Shown: in pieces, positions 1-7,977 of the stretch
Layout of the letters: every line of letters starts with the position of its first letter
Numbering within the stretch: the stretch's first letter is position 1
Assembly (NCBI GenBank): GCA_002471665.1
Contig: DKQK01000070.1
Location: forward strand, 7,805-30,000
Direction: 5' to 3'
Source of the DNA: Gammaproteobacteria bacterium UBA7310
Lineage (GTDB): Bacteria; Pseudomonadota; Gammaproteobacteria; Pseudomonadales; Ketobacteraceae
DNA: 22,196 nucleotides
The notes under the pieces: generated by a model
Databases searched by the model: none
Seen by the model: only the letters and a program-made list of their open reading frames with translations
What the model was told of the DNA's origin: nothing
Program-made: the position numbers and the translations under genes

Positions 1-114
1 CCCAAACCGGCTCCTGAAGCACCCAAAGCAGAAGAAAAGCCATTTGAACTGAAGCCTGTTGAAGCACCCACTGCTCCGGATCGCAGTATCTTCGATCCTG
101 ACAAGGACGCATAA
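1..114 (+). CDS. C-terminal end of a Pro/Ala/Lys/Glu-rich protein (partial)
   Basis: Frame 1 is open from the window edge to a TAA at 112-114 and encodes 37 residues with alternating Pro, Ala, Glu and Lys, ending in FDPDKDA. The composition is that of a disordered tail, with no domain. In Pseudomonas the gene upstream of the homologous ABC-F gene is algP, which encodes a histone-like protein with a Lys/Pro/Ala-rich tail, so an AlgP-like protein is a reasonable guess. The visible part is too short to confirm this. A strong terminator 34 bases downstream supports a real gene end here. Confidence 0.55.
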   Translation, partial: PKPAPEAPKAEEKPFELKPVEAPTAPDRSIFDPDKDA

Positions 115-147
115 GTCACCACCTAAGTAACTTAAGCGTTCAAGCAG

Positions 148-183
148 AAAAGGGCTGACCCGTATCCGGATCAGCCCTTTTTT
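148..183 (+). terminator. Rho-independent terminator
   Basis: AAAAGGGCTGA (148-158) pairs with TCAGCCCTTTT (171-181). The stem extends inward by two C-G pairs past a bulged A, around a loop near 161-167, and a run of six T ends at 183. It closes the transcript of the partial gene and separates it from the ABC-F gene starting at 240. The A-tract on the left arm means it could also work on the minus strand. Confidence 0.88.
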
Positions 184-239
184 CATGGCCGCGAATTGGG
201 TATTCTGCCCACCCTCTTTGTTGTACAAGCCAGAGCAAT

Positions 240-2144
240 ATGATCCAACTGCAATCAGTAAATTTGTATCGGGGCAACAAATGCCTCCTCAGCGACGCCA
301 CTTTCACCGCCTATCCGGGATGGCATATCGCGCTGGTTGGGCATAATGGCTGCGGCAAATCGTCCCTGTTCGCGTTGCTCCTGGGTGAGACCGGCCCCGA
401 TGCCGGCACGGTGAACATCGCCAATGGCAGCCGGATTGCCCACATGGCGCAGGAAGTGGAGGCGCTGGATCGCAGCGCGCTGGATTACGTCATCGATGGG
501 GACCGGCCCCTGCGCACACTGCAGGACCGGCTGCAACAGGCAGAACTGAACAATGATGCGCACACCATTGCGCAGTGTCATCAGCAACTGGATGATATCG
601 ATGCCTACAGCGCGGAATCCCGGGCTGCAAAACTACTGACCGGGCTGGGTTTTCAACAACATCAACTGAAAGCAACGGTGCAATCGTTTTCCGGCGGTTG
701 GCGCATGCGCCTGAACCTGGCACAAACACTGATGTGCCCGTCTGATATTCTGCTGCTGGACGAACCCACCAACCACCTGGATCTGGATGCCATTCTATGG
801 CTGGAAGACTGGTTGAAAGCCTATCCCGGCACCCTGATCCTGATTTCCCATGATCGTGAATTCATCGATGAAATCACTCAACATGTTCTGCATATAGAAC
901 ACCAGCAGCTCAATTATTACAGCGGCAACTATTCCAGTTTCGAGATTCAGCGGTCGGCGCGCATGGCCAATCAACAATCTGCTTTTGAAAAACAACAGCG
1001 GGAAATTGCCCATCTGCAACAGTTCATCACCCGATTCAAGGCCAAGGCCACCAAAGCCAAACAGGCACAGAGCCGGGTCAAGGCGCTGGAGCGCATGGAA
1101 AAAATCGCGCCGGCTCATGTGGATTCACCGTTTCATTTTACCATCCCCGCTGCCGCCAAAATGTCTGATCCACTGCTGGACATTAAATCCGCGGAGCTGG
1201 GATACAACGGTAAACCGGTACTGCAGCAGGTCTCCCTGCAACTGGGGCCGGCCAATCGAATCGGCCTGATTGGCCCCAACGGGGCCGGCAAATCCACCCT
1301 GATCAAAACCCTGGCGGCAACACTGGAGCTGGTGTCCGGTGAAAAACAACTGGGGGAGCACACTCGCATTGGTTATTTTGCCCAACATCAGTTGGATCAA
1401 CTGGATAGTAACACCACACCCTTTCTATCCCTGCAACGACAGGCTCCCACTACCGATGAGCTGACGCTACGCAAATACCTGGGCAGCTTCGGCTTTCATG
1501 GCGATGCGGTTCACGACACCATCGCCCGCTTCTCCGGGGGTGAAAAGGCCCGCCTGGCGCTGGCCTTGATTATCTGGCACAAGCCCAATCTGCTGCTGCT
1601 GGACGAGCCCACCAACCATCTGGATCTGGAAATGCGTCTGGCCCTGACCCTGGCCCTGCAGGAGTACGAAGGCGGCCTGGTACTGGTGTCACACGACCGG
1701 CATTTGCTGCGTTCCACTACCGACGAGTTGTTTCTGGTGGCCCACAACAAAGTGGAACCCTTCAACGGTGACCTGGAAGACTACGCCCAATGGTTGGTGG
1801 ATTATCGGCAGGCCCAACAAAGCAGCAACGATTCCCCCGGCCAAAACCGGGAAGACAAACGGGATAAAAAAGCAGAACGGCAGAAAGCGGCTGAAATCCG
1901 TAACCAGTTACGGCCGCTGAAGAACCGCATCCAGAAGCTGGAACAGAGCCTGGCCCAACTGGAGGCAGACAAAAAGCAGATTGAAACACGGCTCAGCGCA
2001 GAAGATATTTATGATGCGGCAAACAAGGAACAGTTAACCGAACTGTTGCAACGTCAGGGGGCCGTCGCTGCGCAACTGGAAGCCACCGAAATGGCGTGGT
2101 TGGAAGCATCAGAAACGTTACAAACCCTGCAGCAATCGCAATAG
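240..2144 (+). CDS. yheS: ABC-F family ATPase, YheS-like
   Basis: This soluble protein has two tandem ABC ATPase domains and no membrane segment, which is the ABC-F layout. Family members bind the ribosome near the E site and modulate translation. Domain 1 has Walker A GHNGCGKS (34-41), signature FSGGW and Walker B LLLDEPTNHLDL. Domain 2 has GPNGAGKS, FSGGEKARLALA and a second LLLLDEPTNHLDL. A charged linker rich in Lys, Gln and Ala joins them. The last ~90 residues are Gln/Glu/Lys-rich and look like a coiled coil, as in YheS and Uup. The length of 634 fits YheS (~637). The ATG has only a weak AGAG ahead of it, but the N-terminus MIQLQSVNLYRG is that of a complete ABC domain. Uup is the alternative, but length and N-terminus favour YheS. 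The gene converges on the HD-GYP gene with a 9-base gap. Confidence 0.92.
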   Translation: MIQLQSVNLYRGNKCLLSDATFTAYPGWHIALVGHNGCGKSSLFALLLGETGPDAGTVNIANGSRIAHMAQEVEALDRSALDYVIDGDRPLRTLQDRLQQAELNNDAHTIAQCHQQLDDIDAYSAESRAAKLLTGLGFQQHQLKATVQSFSGGWRMRLNLAQTLMCPSDILLLDEPTNHLDLDAILWLEDWLKAYPGTLILISHDREFIDEITQHVLHIEHQQLNYYSGNYSSFEIQRSARMANQQSAFEKQQREIAHLQQFITRFKAKATKAKQAQSRVKALERMEKIAPAHVDSPFHFTIPAAAKMSDPLLDIKSAELGYNGKPVLQQVSLQLGPANRIGLIGPNGAGKSTLIKTLAATLELVSGEKQLGEHTRIGYFAQHQLDQLDSNTTPFLSLQRQAPTTDELTLRKYLGSFGFHGDAVHDTIARFSGGEKARLALALIIWHKPNLLLLDEPTNHLDLEMRLALTLALQEYEGGLVLVSHDRHLLRSTTDELFLVAHNKVEPFNGDLEDYAQWLVDYRQAQQSSNDSPGQNREDKRDKKAERQKAAEIRNQLRPLKNRIQKLEQSLAQLEADKKQIETRLSAEDIYDAANKEQLTELLQRQGAVAAQLEATEMAWLEASETLQTLQQSQ

Positions 2145-2153
2145 CCGTGGCCG

Positions 2154-3431
2154 CTATTCGGCGCTGTCCTGGGAGCAGTCTGCCATAAAGCCGGCCGCTT
2201 CACCCATATTGATATTGTGCTGGGTGAACTCCGCCAGGTCGATTCCGTAGGAGCCGTCCATCAACACTGTTTTAATGCGATGGGGATTCTCCAGCCCTTT
2301 ATCCCGCTCCAGTTTCAGGTCCACCACGCGCTGCGCCACCGGTTGTTTGTCCGCATCCAGCAGCAGGGCCACTTTCGGCAATAAGCGGTTTTCCGGCTCC
2401 ACTGACAGCACCACACCCACCTCACCGGAACTCATCTCCACCAATGCCCCGGGGGGATAGATTCCGATGCACTCAATAAATTTAACCACCAGCCGCGGAT
2501 CAAATTGCGTGCCGCTGTTTTCGTACAGAATTTTCAGGGCCGTTGCCGACGTATTGCCTTTGCTGTAGCAACGCTGACTGGTGATGGCATCATAGGCATC
2601 CACGATGGTCACCACCTTGGTGTAGAAATTCAATGCCGCGGCATCCATGCCGGTGGGGTAACCCTTACCATCCTGACGTTCATGGTGATTGTAGGCGGCA
2701 CCAATAACCTCATTGGGCAGAGTACTGTCCTGTACCAGGATTTCCCGGCCGTACACCACATGCAACTTCATGTGTTCAAACTCTTCCCGGGTCAGACGAT
2801 CCGGTTTATTGAGAATAGCCTGATCGACCTTCATTTTGCCCACATCATGGAGCATGCCACACAGGCCCAACAGCTCCATATGTTTACGCCCCACCCCCAC
2901 ATGGCGCCCCAGCGCAATGGCCAGAATGCCCACATTCAAACAGTGTTCCGCCGTGTACTTGTCGACATTCTTAATCCGCGTCAGCCACATCATGGCAGAG
3001 GGGTTGCGCTCAATGGAGTCCACACAGTCCTTGATGTGGCGCCGGATCTCATCCGTATCAATGCGGCCGTCGGCGTAAGCGGTATCCAGAAGCCGCTCCA
3101 CCTCACTGAAGCTTTTCTTGTAGTGTTGGCTGGCCTCTTTAATCTCTTTTTCAACCGGCGTGACGATCTCGTAATGCTTCGGCTTGCCCTGCCCCACCAA
3201 CGCTGACCGGGCAGCGGAGTTCACACGGCCGGTTTTCAGCACGTCGATATAAACGTATTCACAGATGTTTTTCAGCGCCGTCAGATCATCCACATCGTGC
3301 ACGGAAAAACCCTGAAACAGAAAGGGCGTGTCCAGCCACGGCCGGTCCAGCCGGGAAACATGCATACCCAGCTTCAGCTGATCGGTAGGAACCTTAATGG
3401 TTTCCCGGATTCGGGTCGTATTCTTCTTCAT
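2154..3431 (-). CDS. HD-GYP domain c-di-GMP phosphodiesterase with N-terminal DUF3391
   Basis: Residues ~10-130 match the DUF3391 domain often found ahead of HD-GYP, beginning with the typical IKVPTDQLKLGMHVSRLDRPW. Residues ~150-330 are the HD-GYP domain: His163, the His195-Asp196 pair in LHDVGK, His249-His250, the GKGYP signature (256-260) and Asp278 in IVDAYDAIT. All the metal-binding and signature residues I can recognise are present, so an active enzyme is likely, cleaving cyclic di-GMP to pGpG or GMP. Family members influence motility, biofilm and virulence. There is no membrane segment or receiver domain, so the protein should be cytoplasmic, with DUF3391 as the probable regulatory part. 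The ATG at 3431 has no good Shine-Dalgarno sequence. A 254-base region separates it from the divergent MFS gene. Confidence 0.93.
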   Translation of the reverse strand: MKKNTTRIRETIKVPTDQLKLGMHVSRLDRPWLDTPFLFQGFSVHDVDDLTALKNICEYVYIDVLKTGRVNSAARSALVGQGKPKHYEIVTPVEKEIKEASQHYKKSFSEVERLLDTAYADGRIDTDEIRRHIKDCVDSIERNPSAMMWLTRIKNVDKYTAEHCLNVGILAIALGRHVGVGRKHMELLGLCGMLHDVGKMKVDQAILNKPDRLTREEFEHMKLHVVYGREILVQDSTLPNEVIGAAYNHHERQDGKGYPTGMDAAALNFYTKVVTIVDAYDAITSQRCYSKGNTSATALKILYENSGTQFDPRLVVKFIECIGIYPPGALVEMSSGEVGVVLSVEPENRLLPKVALLLDADKQPVAQRVVDLKLERDKGLENPHRIKTVLMDGSYGIDLAEFTQHNINMGEAAGFMADCSQDSAE

Positions 3432-3685
3432 TAATTCGGAATTTGCTCGTACTGCTCACCCTATAACTTTAGCTCAGGAAATAAAATTCGCCCTCTCGCA
3501 CTACAAAATTTCAACACAATTCAGCGCACGTGCGTAACCCTGCTGCCCGCCTATAAATCCATTGAAATTCATTGAGTTAAGCACCCGGCGGAAGGATATC
3601 AGGTGGCTCAAAGTCAGTACGATTGGCGATTTTCGTCATACCACACTGACGGCGGTCAACTTAGAATGACCACCCCATCATCAAC

Positions 3686-4927
3686 ATGCGCGGATTCATG
3701 CCCCAGCCAGCACCGGTACCGTTCAGCCTAATCCAGTTTATTCTCATGGCCTGCATCATCAGCATCGGCATGGGACAGTTCATTGTTTTTGCCGTTCTGG
3801 CGCCGCTGATCCGCAGCGTGGGGCTGCAGGAAATCCACGGTGGGCTGATCATCTCGTTCTCTTCCATTATTTTCGCCCTCAGCAGTGGCGTGTGGGGGCG
3901 CATCAGCAGTGTATACGGGCGCCGTAAGGTGATGCAGATTGGCCTCTACGGTTACTGCTGCGGCACGCTGTTGTTTGCTGCGGTGTTCTATGCCGGGCTA
4001 CAGTGGTGGCTGCAGGGTACGATGTTGTTTCTGGCGCTGTCGGTCGCACGAATGCTGCAATCCACTCTGATGGGTGCCACAACCCCGGCAGCCACGGCCT
4101 ATATGGCGGATATCACCACACCGGAACAACGGGTAAAGGGAATGGGGCTGCTGGGTTCCGCTCACAGTCTGGGCACTATCCTGGGGCCGGCGCTGGCTGC
4201 CCCCCTGATTCTGCTGCATTTGCTGGCGCCGCTGCTGGCGGCCAGCGTAATCACCCTGCTTACGGCGCTGGTGGTGTGGAAATGGTTGCCCCGGCATGAC
4301 GTGCAGGCTCCCCATGCTCCGATCCATATCGGGCGGGAAATCCTGCGCACCCTGCATTCCTACTTCGACCCCCGTTATGCCGGCACCCTGCTGATTGGTG
4401 TTTTGATGTTTCTGGGCTATGCCATGTGCCAGCAAACGGTGGGGTATCTGGTGCAGGATCGCCTGTTGATCGGACCGGAGCAAACCGCAAGCATCGTGGC
4501 CCACGCCTTTATTTGTTCGGCTATTTTCGCGCTGACGGCTCAGTTGCTTGTGGTGGCACGGCTCAAACTGGCGCCATCCACCCTGTTGTTTCTGGGGTTG
4601 CCCATGATGCTGGCAGGGTATGTGGTACTGGTGCAACTGCAGTGGGAGCGGGATGCCCTGATTGCGTTTTCGTTTATCGGTTTCGGTTTCGGCCTGGCAC
4701 TGCCGGGGTTTTCTGCCACCGCATCCCTCTCGGTTTCCGCCGAAGAACAGGGCGCCGTTGCCGGAATCATCGCCGGGGCGCCGGCGCTGGGGTTCATCCT
4801 GGGCCCGACGCTGGGGGCCATTCTCTACGAGATGCACACCATGGCACCCTATGCAGCGGCGGCCCTGTTGAACGGTTTACTGGCAATGGCGGTATTGCGC
4901 CGCAACCGAAAACAGAAGGCTATTTAG
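3686..4927 (+). CDS. MFS transporter, 12-helix drug-efflux type
   Basis: The 413-residue protein is almost wholly hydrophobic, with about 12 predicted helices and a short cytoplasmic N-terminus. The loop after helix 2 carries an MFS motif A variant, GRISSVYGRRK (71-81), in which the usual acidic residue is Ser75. Helix 5 carries GTILGPALAAP, resembling motif C (GxxxGPxxG) of drug:proton antiporters, so export of a small molecule is likely. The substrate cannot be read from sequence. The ATG at 3686 has no clear ribosome binding site, and the in-frame ATG at 3698 is an alternative. The gene stands alone between two minus-strand genes, with no adjacent regulator. Confidence 0.85.
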   Translation: MRGFMPQPAPVPFSLIQFILMACIISIGMGQFIVFAVLAPLIRSVGLQEIHGGLIISFSSIIFALSSGVWGRISSVYGRRKVMQIGLYGYCCGTLLFAAVFYAGLQWWLQGTMLFLALSVARMLQSTLMGATTPAATAYMADITTPEQRVKGMGLLGSAHSLGTILGPALAAPLILLHLLAPLLAASVITLLTALVVWKWLPRHDVQAPHAPIHIGREILRTLHSYFDPRYAGTLLIGVLMFLGYAMCQQTVGYLVQDRLLIGPEQTASIVAHAFICSAIFALTAQLLVVARLKLAPSTLLFLGLPMMLAGYVVLVQLQWERDALIAFSFIGFGFGLALPGFSATASLSVSAEEQGAVAGIIAGAPALGFILGPTLGAILYEMHTMAPYAAAALLNGLLAMAVLRRNRKQKAI

Positions 4928-4989
4928 ACCGTTGTGCCTTGATGGGCAAAGGGAGCCCATTGTCAGCGCCGGGACGGGTGAAAAGCCGA

Positions 4990-5646
4990 TCATGCCCGTG
5001 CCAGTACCGCCTCCACCAGTTTACTGATCCCCGCAGACGCTTCACTGATACGGCCGGCCAGCATATAGGCCGGTGTCGTCACGAGATTGCGCTCTTCATC
5101 AATGCTGATCTCGTCCACCGCACATTGTTCATGGGCGCCACCCATGGCCACCACCGCTTTGGCGGCATCATCATCGTTACTGCCCAGGGTACACCTGACC
5201 CCATCCCCAAACAGTTTCGGTGCCAATGCCGGGGCAATACACACCAGCCCAACCGGTTTGCCCTGCTTGTGCAGCGCCTGAACAAACTTCAAAAACGCCT
5301 CGTTTACACTCATGCCGGGGCCATCCACCGCAAAACTGGACAGGTTCTTCGCCACCCCGAAGCCACCGGGTACGATGACCGCGTCGTAATCGTCCGGATT
5401 GGCGTCCGCCAGATCAATAATCTCACCACGGCACAGACGGGAGGCTTCCACCAGCACGTTGCGGGTTTCCTGCATTTCCTCTCCGGTCATGTGATTCAGC
5501 ACATGCATCTGATCCACGTTGGGCGCCATGCATTGAAACTCAGCCCCGGCTTCATCCAGGCGCAGCTGCACCAATGTGGCTTCGTATATTTCCGCGCCGT
5601 CAAAGACGCCGCATCCCGCCAGAATCACCGCTACTTTCTTAGCCAT
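4990..5646 (-). CDS. elbB: ElbB, DJ-1/PfpI-like glyoxalase
   Basis: This 218-residue protein matches the ElbB (YhbL) family in length and throughout its sequence. It opens with KKVAVILAGCGVFDGAEI, has the FMN/DJ-1-type loop IVPGGFGVAKNLS (~91-103) and the nucleophile elbow LVCIAPALAPK with Cys136. ElbB was first linked to isoprenoid biosynthesis, and the E. coli protein has low glyoxalase activity. Its physiological role is unsettled. It should be cytosolic. A strong GGAGGG ribosome binding site lies 7 bases before the ATG at 5646. It converges on the MFS gene, and a decayed hydrolase gene lies just upstream on the same strand. Confidence 0.93.
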   Translation of the reverse strand: MAKKVAVILAGCGVFDGAEIYEATLVQLRLDEAGAEFQCMAPNVDQMHVLNHMTGEEMQETRNVLVEASRLCRGEIIDLADANPDDYDAVIVPGGFGVAKNLSSFAVDGPGMSVNEAFLKFVQALHKQGKPVGLVCIAPALAPKLFGDGVRCTLGSNDDDAAKAVVAMGGAHEQCAVDEISIDEERNLVTTPAYMLAGRISEASAGISKLVEAVLARA

Positions 5647-5709
5647 TGTTACCCTCCGTTCTCAATCTGGTTCAAGGTATATTCAACTCAATTGCCCTCT
5701 GGGCACAGC

Positions 5710-5942
5710 TTACGATTCCTTATCCAATTGTGCCACCTCGCCGGTGCAGTGGGGCAGTGGGCAGCGCCCATAACCCGGCCAATCCAAGGCAATCACCCGA
5801 CCATAGTCCGCCAGGGCTGCGGACACCGCCTCGAAATCCCGGCTATCACCGGGATTGGCGTGCAGCAGCAAATCGTGACCGCCGATTCGGCTCTGTCAGT
5901 CGACCCCATCCCGGGGCCTGCGTCAACCCAATAAAACTCCAT
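5710..5942 (-). pseudogene. Remnant of an alpha/beta hydrolase gene (N-terminal part, frameshifted and truncated)
   Basis: From the ATG at 5942 the minus strand reads MEFYWVDAGPGMG, the usual short first strand of an alpha/beta hydrolase. The reading frame then fails. From about 5883 a different frame reads LLLHANPGDSRDFEAV and then RVIALDWPGYG, the oxyanion-hole strand and following beta-alpha unit of the family. That frame is closed upstream by TGA (5896-5898) and ends at TAA (5710-5712), so only about 60 of the usual 260-300 residues remain. The Ser nucleophile elbow, the acid and the His are absent. One frameshift plus loss of the C-terminal three quarters makes a working protein very unlikely. 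The piece fills the gap between elbB and the P450 gene. Confidence 0.72.
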
Positions 5943-5969
5943 GTTGATATCCAGTGACAACTACTTTAC

Positions 5970-5986
5970 AGTATACAGCGTATACT
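5970..5986. promoter_or_regulatory. Perfect inverted repeat, candidate repressor operator for the P450 gene
   Basis: AGTATAC and GTATACT are perfect reverse complements separated by AGC. The repeat ends 46 bases before the P450 start codon, in an AT-rich segment that probably contains the promoter. TTGATA (5944-5949) with TACAGT (5967-5972) at a 17-base spacing is one possible -35/-10 pair and would overlap the repeat. The size and symmetry fit a TetR-type or similar dimeric regulator. No regulator gene is adjacent. Confidence 0.5.
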
Positions 5987-6032
5987 AAATTTCATCGCAA
6001 CCCGACCGAAAACAACAAACAAGAGTAGTGTC

Positions 6033-7508
6033 ATGCCTCAGCAACCCCAGCTCCCGCCGATCCCCAAGGGCGGCAAGATCAAACACGCACTCAGCCTTGG
6101 CCTGGATATCTGGAACAACCTGGACCGCTTTCAGGACGAGTACGGTGATTCCTTCACCCTCACCCTGCCCGGACAGGGCCCCATGGTCTGGACCGGGGAC
6201 CCGGCCGTGGTACGGGATATATTTTCGCTTAAACCGGAGCAATATGATCCGTTTGCCGTGCAGATCCCCATTGATGTCGGGGAAGAATGTGTGCTGTTTC
6301 AAAACTTCAAGAAGCACCAGGATTCCCGTAAACGGATTATCCCTTCCCTGGCCACGGCCCAACTGAAGAATCGTGCCGGGGTGATGCATGAGATCATCAG
6401 TGAGCACATTGATTCCTGGCAGGTGGGTCAGGAGTTTGATTTTCCCCGGGTGGTGGGTGACATCACCCTGGACATCATCTGCTACACGCTGTTCGGCCTG
6501 CGCCATGGTGCCCGCAAGGAGCACTACAAAATGCTGATGAACGGCTGGCTAAGCACATCCACCAACGACACCATGTTCACCATCGGCCAGCTAATGGGCG
6601 CACGGAAGTTCCGGGCCAAACTCAACGCCAAATACATCAAGCGCTGCGAGCAGGACAAGCTTGGCAATCTGAAAAAGGGCATTTTACCCTGGAAACAGTC
6701 GCTGGATTACAAGGTGCAACTGGCCAAAATGATTCGCGAGGATGTGAATGATATTCGCGCCCGCATGGACGAGAACGAAGCCACCCTGCTTTCGGTATTC
6801 GCCCGCGCCAAATACGATGACGGCGAGTTTCTGGAGATGGAAAAAATCATCTCGGAAACCATTGCCATGCTGGTGGCCGGCCATGAAACCAGCGCAGCCA
6901 CCTCTTCCTGGATGCTGATCTGGCTGTTGAAAACCCCCCGGGCAATGCAAAAAGTACGCGACGAAGTGGCAGAGTCAGTTGCCAAACTGGGGGAATACGA
7001 TCCGCTCACCATCAGTGAGTTGCCTTACATTACCGCCTGCCTCAACGAATCCCAGCGCCTGTCACCTTCTGCTCCCGCCACTGTACGTTGGCTGACCGAA
7101 GACACCCAGCTGGGCAAGTGGTTGATGCCGGCGGGTACCTGCGTGGCACCCTGCATGTATCTGACCCAGCGCCGTAAGGACGTGTTTGGTGAGGATGCCC
7201 ATGAGTATCGGCCTGAGCGCTGGCTTGACGGTAGCTGCAAACCCAAACCCTGGGAATTCTTTCCTTTTGGTGGTGGCCGCCGTGCCTGCGCCGGCATGGC
7301 CCAGGCACGTCAGCAGTTACGCATCATTCTGGCTGAGATCGTGCGCCGGGTGACCTTCGAATCCAATGAGGATTACATCCACAACGATCAATTGCCCACC
7401 CCCCGATTGGTGGGTGGTCAGACTGAGCCCAAGGATGGTGTATTGGTGACCGTGAAGGAAGTCAAACCCGTCACCGCGGGTTTACCGGAAATGCGCCGCT
7501 CGGCCTGA
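6033..7508 (+). CDS. Cytochrome P450
   Basis: This 491-residue haem-thiolate monooxygenase has all the family hallmarks. The I-helix oxygen-binding motif is AGHETS (282-287), the K-helix ExxR is E339-R342, and the haem loop FGGGRRAC (412-419) places the axial ligand at Cys419, followed by the usual Ala-Gly. The N-terminus (LPPIPKGG) is proline-rich with no membrane anchor, so the protein should be soluble. Length and style resemble the CYP110-like bacterial group, whose members oxidise fatty acids, alkanes or terpenoids. I cannot name the subfamily or substrate. No ferredoxin or ferredoxin reductase is next to it, although a 2Fe-2S/flavin reductase lies at 19429. The start is preceded by a weak AAGAG. 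An inverted repeat upstream may be its operator. Confidence 0.93.
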   Translation: MPQQPQLPPIPKGGKIKHALSLGLDIWNNLDRFQDEYGDSFTLTLPGQGPMVWTGDPAVVRDIFSLKPEQYDPFAVQIPIDVGEECVLFQNFKKHQDSRKRIIPSLATAQLKNRAGVMHEIISEHIDSWQVGQEFDFPRVVGDITLDIICYTLFGLRHGARKEHYKMLMNGWLSTSTNDTMFTIGQLMGARKFRAKLNAKYIKRCEQDKLGNLKKGILPWKQSLDYKVQLAKMIREDVNDIRARMDENEATLLSVFARAKYDDGEFLEMEKIISETIAMLVAGHETSAATSSWMLIWLLKTPRAMQKVRDEVAESVAKLGEYDPLTISELPYITACLNESQRLSPSAPATVRWLTEDTQLGKWLMPAGTCVAPCMYLTQRRKDVFGEDAHEYRPERWLDGSCKPKPWEFFPFGGGRRACAGMAQARQQLRIILAEIVRRVTFESNEDYIHNDQLPTPRLVGGQTEPKDGVLVTVKEVKPVTAGLPEMRRSA

Positions 7509-7519
7509 GGGCTGTCATT

Positions 7520-7555
7520 CCATTGACGTGACACCAACGTGACACCATTGACGTG
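7520..7555. repeat. Short overlapping tandem repeats after the P450 gene
   Basis: ACGTGACACCA occurs twice back to back (7526-7536 and 7537-7547). CCATTGACGTG occurs at 7520-7530 and again at 7545-7555. The stretch starts 12 bases after the P450 stop codon and looks like a small local duplication. No function is evident. Confidence 0.6.
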
Positions 7556-7571
7556 GTGCTCACCACCCAGC

Positions 7572-7604
7572 GCCCCTGCTTACTCCAGCGTGAATGGCAG
7601 GGGC
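7572..7604. terminator. Hairpin between convergent P450 and DUF5062-like genes, possible weak terminator
   Basis: GCCCCTGC (7572-7579) and GCAGGGGC (7597-7604) form a perfect 8-bp GC-rich stem around a 17-base loop. It lies where two convergent genes end, but no T-run follows on either strand, so intrinsic termination would be poor. Confidence 0.3.
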
Positions 7605-7642
7605 CTGCAAGCATCAGGCAGGCGCTTCAAAAGCAGAACCGC

Positions 7643-7879
7643 TTACTTGAGCTTTGATGCCCAGATAGCCAGTTTATGCCGCATGGCGCCCTGTGATATC
7701 TGATCCTGCGGGATGGGCTGGATCAGTTTATCGTGCACCAGCAATCGATAGATGTACTCGATTTTCTCCGTTGCGGAATCCGTGGGTTCGAATTCCACAA
7801 CCCCCCTTTCCTCGCCGTATCTCATGCCTTCTTCAAGCGCTTTTTTCACCAGCTCTTTTTCGTTCTTAAGTTTTTTCAT
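7643..7879 (-). CDS. Small conserved protein, DUF5062-like
   Basis: The ATG at 7879 gives a 78-residue protein beginning MKKLKNEKELVKKALEEGM and ending HKLAIWASKLK. Its centre (FEPTDSATEKIEYIYRLLVHDKLIQ) resembles what I remember of the DUF5062 family of small proteins in Shewanella and Vibrio, which has no assigned function. This identification is from memory. It is charged, has no signal peptide or membrane helix, and is probably a small helical cytosolic protein. An upstream ATG at 7909 would add ten residues but has no ribosome binding site, whereas GAAGGG lies 10 bases before 7879. It follows the flavoprotein gene by 98 bases on the same strand. Confidence 0.72.
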   Translation of the reverse strand: MKKLKNEKELVKKALEEGMRYGEERGVVEFEPTDSATEKIEYIYRLLVHDKLIQPIPQDQISQGAMRHKLAIWASKLK

Positions 7880-7977
7880 GGCTTCACTGCCCTTCGGTGC
7901 CCATGGCATAGAACGTTATTGTCCGTGCTGCAGGAGCAAATATCCTATCAGCTTATCTCAATACCGGCAGCGGTACT

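Noticed and set aside
2505..3206. Plus-strand open frame opposite the HD-GYP gene
   Set aside because: The complete HD-GYP motifs are on the minus strand. The opposing frame has no domain similarity.
3525..3534. Palindrome CGCACGTGCG between the HD-GYP and MFS genes
   Set aside because: Only 10 bases long in a 254-base spacer, where one such site is expected fairly often by chance, and no second copy supports it.
4942..4960. ATGGGC/GCCCAT hairpin between MFS and elbB stop codons
   Set aside because: Only a 6-bp stem with no T-run on either strand, so it is not reported as a terminator.
4426..5934. Open plus-strand frame of 502 codons overlapping the MFS gene, elbB and the hydrolase remnant
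   Set aside because: It lies antisense to elbB and in another frame of the MFS gene. Its translation is Arg/Gly/His-rich without domains, while both overlapped genes have clear family matches.
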